Origin: Sphagnum compactum
Lineage: Eukaryota; Bryophyta; Sphagnopsida; Sphagnales
Reading direction: 5' to 3'
DNA length: 64,000 bases
Assembly (NCBI GenBank): GCA_965153455.1
Contig: OZ234495.1
Coordinates: 25,416,875 to 25,480,874, forward strand
Positions 10,985 through 24,300 of the stretch are shown one piece after another. The notes beneath the pieces were generated by a model. That model saw only the letters and a program-made list of their open reading frames with translations. It had not been told where the DNA came from and searched no databases. A program made the position numbers and the translations under genes. The first letter of the stretch is position 1. Every line of letters starts with the position of its first letter.

Positions 10985-11880
10985 ATTCAGATGTTTGAAA
11001 TTGTGCTTGCAAAACATGACACAAAACAGTTCAGGGCTTGTTTTCAGTCTTGCATACCAGCAAGCTTAACAACTCCACAACTTCATCCCCTGGCTATAAC
11101 CCAACAGCAATTTGTGAAACGAGATCATTCTTAAATAAGTGGTCACCAGAAAAAACATGTTAGAGCCTGATTGGCCAAAAAGAATCTTCTTGCCTTACTT
11201 GGCTAATTTTGTTGCTAATATCTTGTTTCGCACTTTCAAGGTTGGCAGCAAAGCCTCCATGTTGCTTTTATAAAAACGTCAGCTCTCCTTGCAGCTTATC
11301 AACCTTAGCTCTTACAATTTCCAGGTTTGTAGGCACATTCCCATGTTCAACTGAAGGAACTGAATTTGCAATTCCACAATCTCTTTCCAAGCATTCTTCA
11401 TATGTGAAGCAGAAATTGCATGCTGAACTTGCAATCCTAAAATATCTTTTTAAGCTTTTTCAAGTTCGGCCTCTTGCTGAATCCCCAACCCTATAACATC
11501 TCTTTCAGCACTACCTAGCTCAGCTTATATGCCTACTATGTGTTCCTGAACTGCATTTCCCGTATCTATATTGCCCAAACCAATGCCTAACATTGCATTA
11601 AGCTGGGTCTACCAATTTGTGGCTTCCTCCCACAACCGCAATGAATTGTGGGCTTCAATAGCAACTGCATCTAACATAGTAGCAATACGTTCTAATTAAA
11701 ATTTCTCTTTTAATTGAACCCTCATCCCCACAAGTTCCCTCAAATCTTCAGTAATAGATAGTGTTGTTTGTGACTTCATTAACTCTTCATGTGCAAGTAG
11801 CAATTTACTCTCCAATGTGGTTATCTTCTCTCATCAACACACTTTTTTTTTAAAATTAGTTCAGAATAGTCTTTAGCACC
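10985..11880 (-). pseudogene. Coiled-coil gene remnant, copy A
   Basis: Read on the - strand, this is the counterpart of the better preserved C and D copies. It encodes broken pieces of a heptad-like protein (..LLAHE.LMKSQ, GMR.QLE, EAHNSLRLWEEATNW..) with stops and small indels. It converges on ankyrin gene A. I do not recognise the protein; the composition (many Glu, Lys, Gln, Leu) suggests a coiled coil. Decay in all four copies argues against function. Confidence 0.55.
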
Positions 11881-12839
11881 ACCCATTTGGAGGTAAGACT
11901 GTGTGAATCAGCAACAAAGCAAATTCCACATTTTCACACAAAAAATTCGAAATTTGGGCTTCCAAAGAATAGTAGCATGTGCCTCTACATTGTGGGTGGG
12001 GCATCTAGCTCGCCTAGTGGCCAACAAGGCCCTGGTGGGAAGATGAATGTGGTTGTGGGTGATGTGCATGGCCTGTCTCTATGCGATCTCCAAACATATT
12101 CACTATTGCCCTTAAGAATGCAAACAGAGTTGAACTATCAATCTCAGATTTCTATTGATCCATCGTTTCATCCAGTTCAACTCTCATTGTTGCTTTTGCA
12201 CCCATGAACAGACCATGTATCATGATGTGAACCCACAAATAAGTACCCCAACATTCCCATCCAGAAAAAAAAACTCCTGCACCACATTTCGAAACCTACA
12301 CATAATTATACTCATTATGTTATTGGGTTTAGGCAGTTTTTAGTCTATGTTTCCCATGCATTTTCAATTGTAGGAATGGGAGCAGCACAGGGGTAGGAGC
12401 AAGGAACACTTACTTTAAGAAGGGTAGCAAAGGCAGTTTGATGGTGCAAGATAACCTTTGTCTTTATCTTGTTGAGAAACCCTAAAAATTGGATAAAAGA
12501 AAGATGAAACAGTGATCTCCTCACACAAGGAAATCTTTCACACATAAAATCACTTAAATTATGAGTTTCATCAACAACATATTCTCGAAATAGCCACATT
12601 CACCCCAAAGTCGCCAAAATTTCGAAAATCCCAAAACCATCATTTCTTTTGCAAAAATTCTAATCACAAACCCAAAACCAAAATCATTCTAGAAACCCAT
12701 TGCAACAAACTAAACAAGCGTGCGCACGCACACACACACACATAAACACAAAAAATCAAAGAAAAGGAAACACACACTTCACAAAACAACTAGGTCGAAA
12801 AAACACACAAATAACAGAAAGAGAGGTAACATGTAACAA

Positions 12840-12994
12840 CATGTACACCTTGAGGAAGAAAAGGTGCACACTACATTTGAAAGGAGCCAACACCAAGCTC
12901 TGGGGTTGCAAGATGAGGCACATTTTGCCCAAGAATTCAAGGTATCAACATTATTGCTGTTACAATTGCCACCGCTGCCACTAGACTTCACCAT
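12840..12994 (-). pseudogene. First-exon-like segment of the X gene, copy A
   Basis: On the - strand an ATG opens a frame MVKSSGSGGN.., then ..SSWAKCASSCNPRAW-like residues. The frame reaches a plausible donor CCTCAAG/GTGTACATG. A CT-rich stretch and a CCCTAA-containing block lie upstream, as in many plant 5' leaders. The same arrangement recurs near 21,190, 34,850 and 50,833. It is probably the first exon of the gene whose later exons are the coiled-coil remnants about 1 kb downstream. The antisense frame is also open, so the coding strand is not fully certain. Confidence 0.35.
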
Positions 12995-13169
12995 GACCTC
13001 CGATTAGACACCTCTCTTTCTCCCCCCTCTCTCTTTGTTTGGATCTCTGTATTGACATAGTAGGAGAAGATGTTGATTATTCCGAAGCAGTAGAGGAGAC
13101 GAAGAAACTTTTTGACAACTAGGTTCCTATCACTTAAACCCTAAGCTACAAAACACACGGATGATCGTT

Positions 13170-13188
13170 GCCCCTACTATGTAGGGGC
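13170..13188. repeat. Perfect 8-bp inverted repeat upstream of X gene
   Basis: GCCCCTAC, a TAT spacer, then GTAGGGGC. The other X copies carry degenerated versions of the same site, so it is ancestral and decaying. A regulatory role is possible but not shown. Confidence 0.7.
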
Positions 13189-14249
13189 AAAGTAAGTCTT
13201 ATAGATGTTATCTACCTACCTTCCCCACAATGAGGATGGAGGGAAGAGGTAGGTTCCAAGCGTGGTGGCAGTTGGCCACCTTGGAATGGTATTTAGTTTT
13301 TTTTTAAATAAATTTATTTTAGTATAAATTATAGATTTTTTTGGAAAATGTTGTCGGAATCAAATTGTTGGACAGTGGCAGTTGGGTTTTGTTAATTTTA
13401 AAATATTTATTTTAAAAAGAAAAAAATAAAATTTTATTTCAATGTTTTCTTTTACATACGTGAATCTATACATATAATCTTGCCACTATACACCTATACA
13501 TGTAATTGGCCCATTCCCCCAGTATGATGGAGCCAAGAGGTAGGTTTGAAAAAAATAAAAAGAGGTGTAATGTGAGTCAATTTTTAATTGGTTTCTGTTT
13601 TTTTATCGAATTATTCACAAATTATCAAAAAAATTTGATAAATTTTCAACTATTTCTTTCAATATTTTTGTGTGTTTAAAAACTTTTTATGTTATTTTTA
13701 AACTGTTAATATATTTATAGTGAACCTAATTAGGGTAATTTATTATCGTAACTAAAAACAACTAATAATCACTTATTGTAATTCAAATAAGGTAATTATT
13801 GTATTACAAATTTTTTTAATTCCAAAATTATAGTTTAAATATATGGAAATTTAATTACCAAGGTTACATCAATTGAAATTTTGTTACAAGAATTTTAATT
13901 AAATTCAAAAAAAATTATGAATTATAAAATTTCACATTTCTTTAATTTATAGTTATTATACTAAATTTCACAATTTTTTTAAAAAAACGTATGTACTATT
14001 ATCATTTTATAGTAAATTTGATAAATTTGATTATTCTATATGGTGGGTTCAATTTCCATTTATTATTTATGTTGTTTTCAATTATGATAATATTGATAAA
14101 TCAATCAAGGTAATGTTTTGTTTTAATTACAATAGTTACCATAATTATTAAGATATTTTTAATTTAATAAGTAAGGCAATTTGAGTAAATCCATTCATTG
14201 TAAATTGTGGGAATTGTTCATAAAACATTACCAAAATTGGGTGGTCTAA

Positions 14250-14470
14250 AACTAGGGCCATAGTGAACCAACACCCACCAACACACCATCCACTCGATGC
14301 TTGTTATTATTTAGTTGTGGATGAACCTCAATTGAGTTAATATATGGTTTCACCTTGGTCACCAATTATGTAAGAAATAGGCTTCATATATAGGTAGATG
14401 GGTAGGAAAATAGATAGGTCTGAATTCTACTTATAGATATTTTGTTAGTGCCCACTCACTTTCAAGTTGA
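14250..14470 (+). repeat. Decayed M-type repeat inside X-A
   Basis: It starts with GGGCCATAGTGAACCAACAC and continues with CACCTTGG..ACCAATTATGTAAGAAATAGG and GTAGATGGGTAGG blocks. These match the M element in leader L (41,985-42,353), but the second terminal repeat is missing. Counterparts lie near 22,430, 33,840-34,020 and 49,440-49,620. Confidence 0.6.
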
Positions 14471-15956
14471 CAATCAAGTTCCCAAAAGGTGGTTTCTTCA
14501 AACAACATTCAATGATGTCCTCAAAAATTTCAAACCATGCTAGACATCCAGGAAATGGCTACAAGTTTTGGAACCTATGCAAAAGCTTGTATAAGGTTTA
14601 TCCACTAATTGTATGTTTTGTTGACAAACGTTTTGTTAACTTTGTGCGATGGTACCATAGTGAATAGTAGGTTCATAGGGTCTTTGTTGAATAATTATTT
14701 AACTTTGAAATTTTCAGTTCAACACATAAAGAATTTCCAAATATTCCAAAAGATGCAAAAAAATTTAGAAGGTGGACAAAAGCTTGAAAAGCTTAAGTGC
14801 AAGAACTTCACCTTGGAAATTTTCAATTGTTACAACATTCCTTGCAGCTCAAGAACAACTAGTTTTTATTTGTGCAACCTCATGTGTTACACATTGCAAA
14901 TCATGTGTGATTAACAACTTTAGAGCTTCACCACTTTCTTTAAAAAGATGGTCACAAACCTGAAACCTCCTTCAAGTCTTGGATATGGTAGTCCATTGAT
15001 TGATTATTAGGCACAACATTGGTAGATAATTAAACCCTAGAATCGAAGGAAAAAAAAAAACCCTAGGCTTGATGATTTATTCCACATACATGTGGACTAG
15101 ATTATGATTCATAGACTATAGCTTGGAACCATTTGGGGTCATTATCATCTAAAGCTTAGAAAAGTAAGATTATTCATCATCATCACGATTAATGATCTTA
15201 GATCCTTTACAGATCATTGGATCATATTTGCAAAAATGTTTGTTTTTTTCCTTTAAGTTTGTGTTAAATCCACTATATCTCAGGGATTGATGATGATATT
15301 TTTTAGATATTCTTGAATCTAATTTATAGTGTTTTGTTTTTCTTCTTTGGGGTTTGTGTTAATTTTGCCACATCTAGATTTGTGATGTTCTTAAGATTTG
15401 TTTTGATTTTCTATCTTTGTTGTAGCAAATTGGTATCATTGAGATTTGTGGTTATTCTTTTGGGTTTGTGTTTTTGTTACATTTCAAGGATTGACACTCT
15501 TGAAGTTTGCGGTGATTTTTTGTCTTTTTTTTTTATTGTAATTTTGCCTACACATCTAGATTAATATTCATAAAAATTCTCAACTTTAAGTTTCTTTCTT
15601 CATGGTCATTGGTATTTTGGAAGATGGGAAGTGATAATTTTATTCAACCTTTAGATCATTGGTCCAAAGTGGTGATGATCTTTCACCCAAAAAATACTCA
15701 TTTCATCCATGCGTTAAAAGATCATATACCAAAATATTACATACCTCAATTGTAATACCACACACATGAAATGCTTCCAAAAGGCCTCCTAAAAAATTAC
15801 TTTAAAGAATTGGTTTTCTTCACATAATTTTTTTATAAAAAGATAATTCATTTTTAATATGTTATTTAATTTAAAATATTATTATTCATTTTTTTGGAAT
15901 AATTTTAAAATTGATATGGTTTCAAATTGTTTTGTAGGGATATGATAGGTCGGAAA

Positions 15957-18082
15957 CACTATTTCAAAATTGGGGTTAGTTCACTAGGTTAAATCATTAT
16001 GGGACCTTAAAAGTGAAATAAGTTCACTAGACTTTAGTGATTTCACCCTGGTTAAATTATTTCACTATAATAACATTATGTAAACATTGAGTTTCCCCTA
16101 TATATGCAATTTTATGATATATTTTATCTTATTTTAAGTTACCTTAATTATTAAAACTTATACCTTACGTTATTATAAATTATTATAAGTTATTATAAAT
16201 CATGATACCCTAAACTATTATCTATTATTCTACCTTAAGGTAGCCTAGCTAGCTTATTATAGGTTTTTAAATTATTTAAAATTAAATTATTCAATTAAAC
16301 TTAGGTTATACCTTAGGTTATTTTATTTTAAGTTAATATATTTTATTTCATGTTATACTTTAAATTATTCAAGGTCATTTTATTTTATGTTCTCTTAAGT
16401 ATAATAAGTTAAAATAATCTAAAATAAAATATAATGACCTAAATTAAAATAACCTAAAATAGCCAATAATAACCTATGAAAATTAATTTAAAATAACCTA
16501 AAACAAAATAACTACCAATAACCTATGATAGTATAACCTAGAATATCCAACAATAACTTATAATAGAATAATCACAAATAATTGTAATAAAACAACGAAC
16601 AACGAGCAGTAATTTATAATATAACAGCCAGCACTAGCCATTAATTAAATAGGCAATAATAGGCATCAATAGAATAACCATCAATAGGCACCAATAAAAT
16701 AACCACCGATGGCTTACAATAAAATAAACATCAATAGCCACCAATAGCCTATGGTAACCTAACCACCAGTAGCCATTAATAACCATCAATAAAATAGCCA
16801 CCAATAGTCACCAATAAAATAACCATTAATAGCCACCAATAGCTCCAATAAAAAAAACCAATAGCCACAATAGAAAAATCACCAATAACCATATATTAGA
16901 ATTGTTTAAAATGGTTAAAAATAATCTAAGGTGAAATAATCTACAATAGGCAAAAATAACTTAATGTGAAATAGCTTTCAATAGTCAAAAGTACCCAACA
17001 ATAGTTTCACATAATCAAAAATAACCTAAGATGAAATAACTTAGAATAACCAAAAATAATTTATAATAGCTACAAATAGCCTAAAATGAAATAACTTATA
17101 ATAGCCAAAAATAACATATAATAACCAGAAATAATTTATGATAGCTGAAAATAGCCTAAGGTGAAATAGGCTAAAATAACCAAAATTAACATAAAATAGC
17201 AAAAAATAACTTAGAATAACCAAAATAGCCTAAGGTGAAATAACCAAAAATAACCAAAAGTAATTGAGAATAGCCATAAATAGTTATGAATAATGTGAGG
17301 TGAAAGAATTTAGATTAATGAAAAGTAGCCTTATAATAGCTGAAAATAACCTAACATTGGGAATATTACTATATTAGCAAAAATCTTATCCATTTATTAA
17401 ATTTTATTTTTTTCAAAATAATGGTCTTGAAATGTTACTGAATAGTGATATTCAAAAAAAAATTGTTTAAATGATTTTACATTTTCAAAAGGAAATTTAT
17501 ATAGTTATGTACATTCTTGAAATTTTAAAAAAAGTAAACTCGAATCATTTCATTTGGACAAAATTTCAATAAGATATGAATTTTTAAAGTTTATATTTTT
17601 GCAATGTTTAGAATAAAATATTTGATAAATAGAATGTAATGTAATATATTATCCGAACAAATGGGGTACCTTAATGTTATGGGTTTTTGTTTTCATTCTA
17701 AAGGTCAAGGGATCAAACCTCACAAATTGTTTACGCGTGGTCAATAGTGGTAAATTAATTTATCCTATTTAGTTCCCTATAATAGGTGTTTAGTTTGGTT
17801 ACATAGCTTACATACTTAGGCTAGGTAATGACATGAATCAATAACTCATAAGCTGAAAATCATGAAATTATCAATAATATTATATATTAAATAATTTAAA
17901 CTGAATTGATTTTCATGTTGCCTAGTTAATTAACTAGCAAATGAATAGCTTTGTAAATTTGAGAATAACCTTATTTCAATTAGTACTTGTGAACCAATTC
18001 ACTATTTGTAACGACTGGTCCCTGTTTAGTAAAGGAACACCTGGTTTCACCATGGTAAAAATCCCCAAATTCACTCAAAATC
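15957..18082 (+). mobile_element. CACTA-like element Y, copy A (right end lost)
   Basis: It begins CACTATTTCAAAAT directly after AAA and is collinear with the complete copy at 43,777-45,821 (inverted). The right terminus is deleted: the sequence after CACTCAAAATC (about 18,082) jumps to tail sequence. There is no transposase frame, so this is non-autonomous. Much of the interior is a short-unit repeat array. Confidence 0.75.
16125..17350. repeat. Degenerate AATAACC/AATAGCC array that reverses orientation
   Basis: Short units of the type AAAATAACC or CAATAGCCACC repeat for about 900 bp from 16,420. Just upstream the same words occur as their complement (GGTTATTTTATTTT). The reversal near 16,400 forms an imperfect stem: AGGTCATTTTATTTTATG pairs with AAAATAAAATATAATGACCT. 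The same design is present in the inverted copy at about 44,560-45,420. Confidence 0.8.
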
Positions 18083-18204
18083 TTAATTATACTTATTCAA
18101 TTAATTATCTAATTATAAAATAGAATGACTTCAAATTTACCTGAGGAAAGTTTTTTTTAAAAAATTCAAACTATGTTTCAAATTTGTGTTCATGACCAAG
18201 TTTG
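18083..18204. other. Junction between Y-A and X-B
   Basis: A short piece (..ATTATCTAATTATAAAAT..) resembles tail sequence near 25,395. It is followed by a unique stretch and then by GCTTCAGATC, where X-B starts. A leader and ankyrin gene expected at this position in a regular tandem array have been deleted. Confidence 0.55.
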
Positions 18205-18659
18205 TGCTTCAGATCATGTTCTTGGTCTCTTTGGAAAGCTCTCAAAGAGGAGGGGTGCATTAGCTTGGTTTCATGGCATTTGGACTTGTAGTGTAAAAAT
18301 TCTTGAACATTGAATGATTTCTTCAATGAAAATGAAATAAAATTTAGGTGAAAATTTGGGAGGATTTTGAATGTGCCTTTGATGTTGTTGGAAAGATCTT
18401 GATGAGCAGGATTTAATGGAATTTATTTGGTTAGATTTGGATTCAGAATGTGATAGAAATTGATTTTGAAGTGATTTTTGCCGCTGAAAATTCCAAAAAA
18501 CCAGGTTTTAAAAGGAAAAATAAGTTGAGGAAGTGGTAACATTTGGGCCAACAGCACAGATTTGTGATTTTCTAATTACAAACCATTTGACATTTGTGAA
18601 TTTTAATTTTGGAATTGCAAAACTTGGAATTTTGATTTTGAAGTTTTACTTTTGGAATT

Positions 18660-19520
18660 CAGATGTCCGAAATTGTGCATGCAAAACATGACACAAAACA
18701 ATTCATGGTTTGTTTTCAGTCTTGCATACCAACAAGCTCACAACTCCATGACTTCATCCCTGGCTATAACCCAATAGCAATTTGTGAAACAAAAGCATTC
18801 TTAATTAGAAAAAACATGTTAAAGCCTGATTGGCCAAAAATAATCCTTGCCTTACTTAGTTAGTCTTGTTGCTAATATCTTGTTTTGCAGTATCAAGGTT
18901 GGCAGCAAAGCCTCCATGTTGCTTTGATAAATACATCAATTCTACTTGCAACTTATCAACCTTAGTTCTTACAATCAGGTTTGTAGACAAATTCCCATGT
19001 TGAGTTGAAGAAATTGAACTTGTAATTCCACTATCTATTTCCAAGCATTTTCAATATGTGAAACAGAAATTGCATGCTCAACTTGCAATCCTAAAATCTC
19101 GTTTTAAGCTCTTTCAAATTTGGCCTCTTGCTGAATCCCCAACCTGATAACATCTCTTTCAGCTCTGCCTAGCTCAGCTTGTATGCCTGCTATGTGTTCC
19201 TGAACTGCATTTCTTGTATCCATATTGCCCAAACCAATGCCTAACACTACATTAAGCTGGGCCTACCAATTTGTGGCTTCCTCCCACAACTGCAATGAAT
19301 TGTGGGCTTCAATAGCAACTGTTGCATCTAACATAGTAGTACTATGTTCTAATTGAAATTTCTCTTCCAATTGAACCCTCATCCCCACAAGTTCCCTCAA
19401 ATCTTCAGCCTTCTCATTTTCAGCAACAGATAATGTTGTTTATGACTTCATTAACTCTTCATGTGCAACTAGCAATTTACTCTCCAATGTGGTTATTTTC
19501 TGTCATCAACACATTTTTTT
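18660..19520 (-). pseudogene. Coiled-coil gene remnant, copy B
   Basis: The - strand carries the same broken heptad-like protein as copies A, C and D, with several stops. The piece near 18,856-19,044 reads ..STNLIVRTKVDKLQVELM.. and aligns with ..VRAQVDKLLAKLM.. of copy C. No intact frame can be read across the segment. Confidence 0.55.
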
Positions 19521-19824
19521 TAAAAAAATTAATTCAAAATAGTGTCCAGTGCCATCCATTTGGATGTAAGATTGTGTGAATCAGCAACAAAGCAAATTCC
19601 ACATTTTCACACCAAAAATTCAGAATCTGGGATTCCAAAGAATAAAAGCATGTGCCTCTACATTGTGGGTGAGGCATTTAGCTCACCTAGTGACCAACAT
19701 AGCCTTGGTGGGAATATGAGTGTGGTTGTGGGTGATGCGCATGGCCTGTCTGTATGTGATCTGCAAACATATTCACTATTGCCCTCACGAATGCAAATGG
19801 ATCTGAACTATCAATCTCTGATTT

Positions 19825-20010
19825 CTATTGATCCACCATTTGATCCAGTTCCACTCCTGTTGTTGCTTCTGCACCCATGAGCAGACCATGTATCATGAGG
19901 TGAACCCACAAATAAGTACCCCAACATTCCCATCCAGAAAAAAAAAACTCATGCACCACACTTAAAAACCTACACATAATTATACTCATTATGCTATTGG
20001 GTTTAGACAT
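19825..20010 (-). pseudogene. Upstream exon-like segment of the X gene, copy B
   Basis: On the - strand a short frame reads ..HGLLMGAEATTGVELDQMVDQ and then meets TAG. After the stop, residues KSEI... continue in the same frame with protein-like composition (..FAFVRAIVNMFADHI..). All four X copies share the TAG, so either the frame was lost before amplification or CAATAG is an acceptor site. No known domain. Confidence 0.3.
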
Positions 20011-21189
20011 TTAGTAATTTTTTTTTCCCATGCATTTTCAATTGCAAGAATGGTAGCAGCACAGGGGCAGGAGCAAGGAACACTTGCTTGAAGGGTAGCA
20101 AAGGCGATTTGATGATGCAAGATAACCCTCGTCCTTATCTTATTGAAAAACCTTAACAATTGGATAAAAAAAGTATGAAATAGAGATCTTTCCTCACACA
20201 AGGAAATCTCTCACACATGAAACCACTTCCCAAGTGTATTCATGATTAGGATACCAAAAAGGAATGACTTGTATTTAAAGGATTGCAAAGGACAATTTTG
20301 GATTTTTGTTTATCTTACATTATTATAGTTGGAGTGAATTGTTGTATGCGAATATATATAATGATGTTTTGTTAGATTAATAAAAATGTTTTTCAAAAAA
20401 ATTGAATATTATGTAAATATCATTTTGAGTCTTGTAAACTAACTATATCAAATGTCTAAACTCCACTCTTTTTTTAAAGAATCAAAAGGAATGCATAAAG
20501 TCATACAGTTCATTTCAATTTTTTTGTACAACAAAACCATGCCCCATTCTATGAAAGTATATGTTCATTAGATGAACTTGATGAAAAACCAAATTATAAA
20601 AAAAATTTAAAGTTTTGAAATTTTAAAGGAAAGGGCTGCAAGGAAAGGATTCATTTTTTTAAACATTTGACAAAACAATTATGTTCAATAGATTCAAATG
20701 TTTAGCTTTAAGTGTAGGTCACATGTACAGAAAATAATCTTGCCAAAAAACATGTTTTGTTGTCCATTGAAAACTCATTTTGGGATATTTTGCATTTCTA
20801 GTTATAAACTCACCATCGTCACATGAATCATCTTAATTTAAACTATTCAATTTTTCTCACTTAAATTTGTTTCAAGTCCTTGAGTCCTTTTCTTTTTTTT
20901 TGAAACCCCAACCAAGACTAAGCCTTCTTATCAGTTCATCCACAACATATTCTCAAAATAGCCACATTCACCCCAAAGTTGCCAAAACTTCGAAAATCCC
21001 CAAAACTATCATTTCTTTTGCAACAAATCTAATCACAAACTCAAAACCCAAATCATTTAAAAAACCCATTACAACAAACTAAACAAGTGTGCGCACGCAC
21101 GCACGCACACACAAACATAAAAAATCAAAAAAAGGAAGCACAGTTTCACAAAACAACTAGGTCGAAAAAACACACAAATAAGGAAAAAA

Positions 21190-21346
21190 AAGAAAAAGCA
21201 TATAACAATAAATACACCTCAAGGAAGAAAAGGTGCACACTACATTTGAAAGGACCCAACATGAAGTTCTTGGGTTGCACGATGAGGCACATTTTGCCCA
21301 CAAACTCAAGGTATGAACGTTATTGTTGTTATTATTACCACCACTA
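21190..21346 (-). pseudogene. First-exon-like segment of the X gene, copy B
   Basis: Counterpart of 12,840-12,994 in copy A. In this copy the region of the ATG and following Ser/Gly codons is replaced or displaced by a small telomere-like insertion, so the frame has no intact start. Confidence 0.35.
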
Positions 21347-21369
21347 GTAAACCCTAAATCCTAAACCAA
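21347..21369. repeat. Small telomere-like insertion specific to X-B
   Basis: TAAACCCTAAATCCTAAACC lies directly after CACTAG. Copies A, C and D read through this point without it. Two or three degenerate CCCTAAA units are visible, the plant telomere repeat. This looks like filler captured at a repaired break. Confidence 0.6.
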
Positions 21370-24300
21370 ACTGCACCAAGACCTTCAATTAAATACCTCT
21401 CTTTCTCGCCCCTCTCTCTTTGTCTAGATTTCTTTATTAACATAGTAGGACAAGATGTTAATGATTCCAAAACAATAAAAGAGAAAGAGAAGCTTATTGA
21501 CAACTAGGTTCCTATGATTTAAACCCTAAGCTACAGAGCACATGGATGAATATAAAGGATGATTGTTGCCTCTACTATGTAAGGGCCAAAGTAGGTTTTA
21601 TACATGTAATCTACCTACTACGCCCACAATGAAGATGGAAGGAAAAGTTGGGCCACCATGGAATGATACTTAGTTTTTTTTAATAAATTTATATTAATAT
21701 AAATATAGATTTTTTTGGAAATGTTGTCATAATCATTGGGTAGTGCTAGTTGGGTTTTTTTTTAAAAAATATTTATTTAAAAAATTAACGATGTTTTCAA
21801 TTTTTTCTTTTACAAACCTAAACCTATACATATAATCTTGCCATCTCACCATTATACACCTATACATGTAATTTCCCCATTCCCCCCACTATGATGGAGC
21901 CAAAAAGCAAGTTTGAAAAAATAAAATGAGGTGTAGTGTGAATCATTTTTTTTATTGAATTATTCCAAAAAAAATTAAAATAAAAAAAATCAAATTTTTT
22001 TTCTGTTCTAGAAATTTTTAATTTATTTTTAAATATTAATATTTTTTATAGTGAATCTCATTAGGGTAACTTATTATGGTAAACTAAAAACCACTAATAA
22101 TAACTTATTGTAATTCAAATAAGATAATTATTGTAGTAAAAATTAGAAAATTTCCAAATTAAAGTTTAAATATATGACAATTTAATCACCAAGGTTTCAT
22201 CCATTGAAATTTTATTATAAGAATTTAAATAAATTTACAAATATGTTTTATAAATTTAAAATTTAAAATTTCTTTAATTTAAAATTTTTATGTTAAATGT
22301 TTTTTTTTTAAAAACATACGTACTATTATGATTTTATAATAATTTATAAATTTGATTATTTTATATGGTGGGTTCAATTTCCATATTTTGTTTGCATTCA
22401 TTTCAATTACGATAATTATGATAAATCAATCAAGGATGAATTTCAATTGTGTTAATACATGGCTTCACCTTGGTAACCAATTATGTAAAAAATAGGTCTC
22501 ATATGTAGGTAGATAGGTAGGAAAATAAATAAGCCTAAACTCTACCTATAGATATATTATTAATGCCCACTCATTTTCAAGTTGACAATCAATTTCCCAA
22601 CATGTGGTTTCTTCAAACAACACTCTATGATGTCCTAGAAATTTCAAATTATGTTAGACATGTGAGAAATGGCTACAAGTTTTGGAACCTATGCAAAAGC
22701 TTCTATAATGATTTATCCACTAGTTATATGTTTTGTTCACAAACTTTTATTAACTTTTTGTGATGGTACCATAATGAATAGCAGGTTTATAGGATCTTTG
22801 CTAAATAATCATTTAATTTTGAAGATTTCATTTCAATGCATAAAGTATTTCCAAATATTCCAAAAGATGCAAAATTTCAAAAGGTGGACAAGAGTTTGAA
22901 AAGCCCCAGTGTAAGAACTTCACCTTGGAAGTTTTCAATTATTACAACATTCCCTGTAGTTCAAGAATAACTAGATTTAATTTGTGCAACTTCATGTTTG
23001 CACATTGCACATCATGTGTCTATAGAGAAAAAAACTCTTACAATGGAATTCATAGCTTGTTTGAACAAAGAAACATGAACAAATTTTTTTTGGTAGTTTA
23101 AACCTACTTAAAGCTCCACCACTTTCTTTAAGAAGATGGTCACAAACTTGAGCTTAGAAAAGTAGGACTATTCATCATCATCATGATTAGTGATTTTAGA
23201 TCCTTTATAGATCATTTAATCATATTTGCAACAATATTTGTTTTTTTTTAATAGGTTTTTCTTAAATCTACCACATCTCAGGGATTGATGATGATTTTTT
23301 AAGATATTCTCAAATCTAATTTGTAGTGTTTTGTTTTTTTTTCTTTTGGGTTTGTGTTAAATTTGCCACATTTATATTCGTGATGTTCTTAAGATTTGCT
23401 TTGATTTTCTTTCTTTGTTGTAGCAAATTGGTATCCTTGAGATTTGTGGTTATTCTTTTGGGTTTGTGTTTTTGTTACATTTCAAAGACTGACACTCTTG
23501 AAGTTTGCAATGGTTTTTGGTTTTTCTTTAGATTATAATTTTTCTTGCACATCTCGATTGATATTCATAGAAATTCACAACATTAAATTTCTTTCTTCAT
23601 GGTCATTGGTATTTTGGGATTTGAGGTTTTTTGTTTTCCTTTCAAGTTTATGATTCTACCATATATGGATTGATGACACTCTTGAGATTTATAACAGAAC
23701 TTTCTTTTTTCATTATGATCATTGAGGTTTTCTTAAAATTTGTTACATTTTGTTTTTCTTTTTTGAGTCTTGTGTTTTTGCCACATTTGGATTGATAATA
23801 TTCTTGAGATTTGTAATGTGTTAACTTTTCTTCATTGGGTTTGTGTTTTTCTATTGCATATGGATTCAATTTGATGTTTAAACTTTGATCATCATCTATA
23901 TTGCAACCTAAATTTGATTGTTCAAGATTATGCCATGATTTGGAATATTATCTTTTGTTGGTTGAAAGCAAGGCTTGTTGGATGGATGTAGTCACAACAT
24001 TCAAAAATATCAATTATTACTATTTCAACAATCAAAAGATATTATTTGATTTTGCATCTTTTACTCAAAGACGATTATGATGGGCATAAGAACAAAACAA
24101 CAAATATGACAATCCTTCATTCACTCACATAACTACAAGAATCACAACAACAAAAGTAAGAAGAACAAACAATTATTCAAAAAAATAAAATTATAACTTT
24201 GCAATTAGACTTCTTCTCAAATAAATGAAAAAATTTACATAGTCATAAACAAAAACTGTTAATCTACGTCTTGAAAAGATTGCAAATTTTACATTTGTTT

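Larger units (their letters stand above)
9770..15956 (+). repeat. Segment X, copy A
   Basis: A long composite segment that follows the ankyrin gene. It begins with CTCTTTGGAAAGCTCTCGAG and runs to the CACTA-like insertion. It matches X-B (18,205-25,091) directly and X-C (31,375-38,760) and X-D (45,825-53,447) in inverted orientation, at roughly 90% over many blocks. Relative to X-B it lacks about 1.1 kb at 15,618. Its start region has ..GGAAAGCTCTC.. and ..GGAAAGATCTTGATGAG.. words spaced about 180 bp apart. It contains the antisense coiled-coil pseudogene and a decayed M-type repeat at 14,250-14,470. I see no reverse transcriptase, integrase or transposase. Confidence 0.85.

Noticed and set aside
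9770-15956. Segment X as a complete retrotransposon or autonomous DNA transposon
   Set aside because: No reverse transcriptase, integrase, RNase H, gag or transposase motif is readable in any of four copies, and no consistent terminal repeats border the segment.
16380-17350. CRISPR-like array
   Set aside because: Units are short, directly adjacent and degenerate with no spacers, and the context is a eukaryotic transposon.
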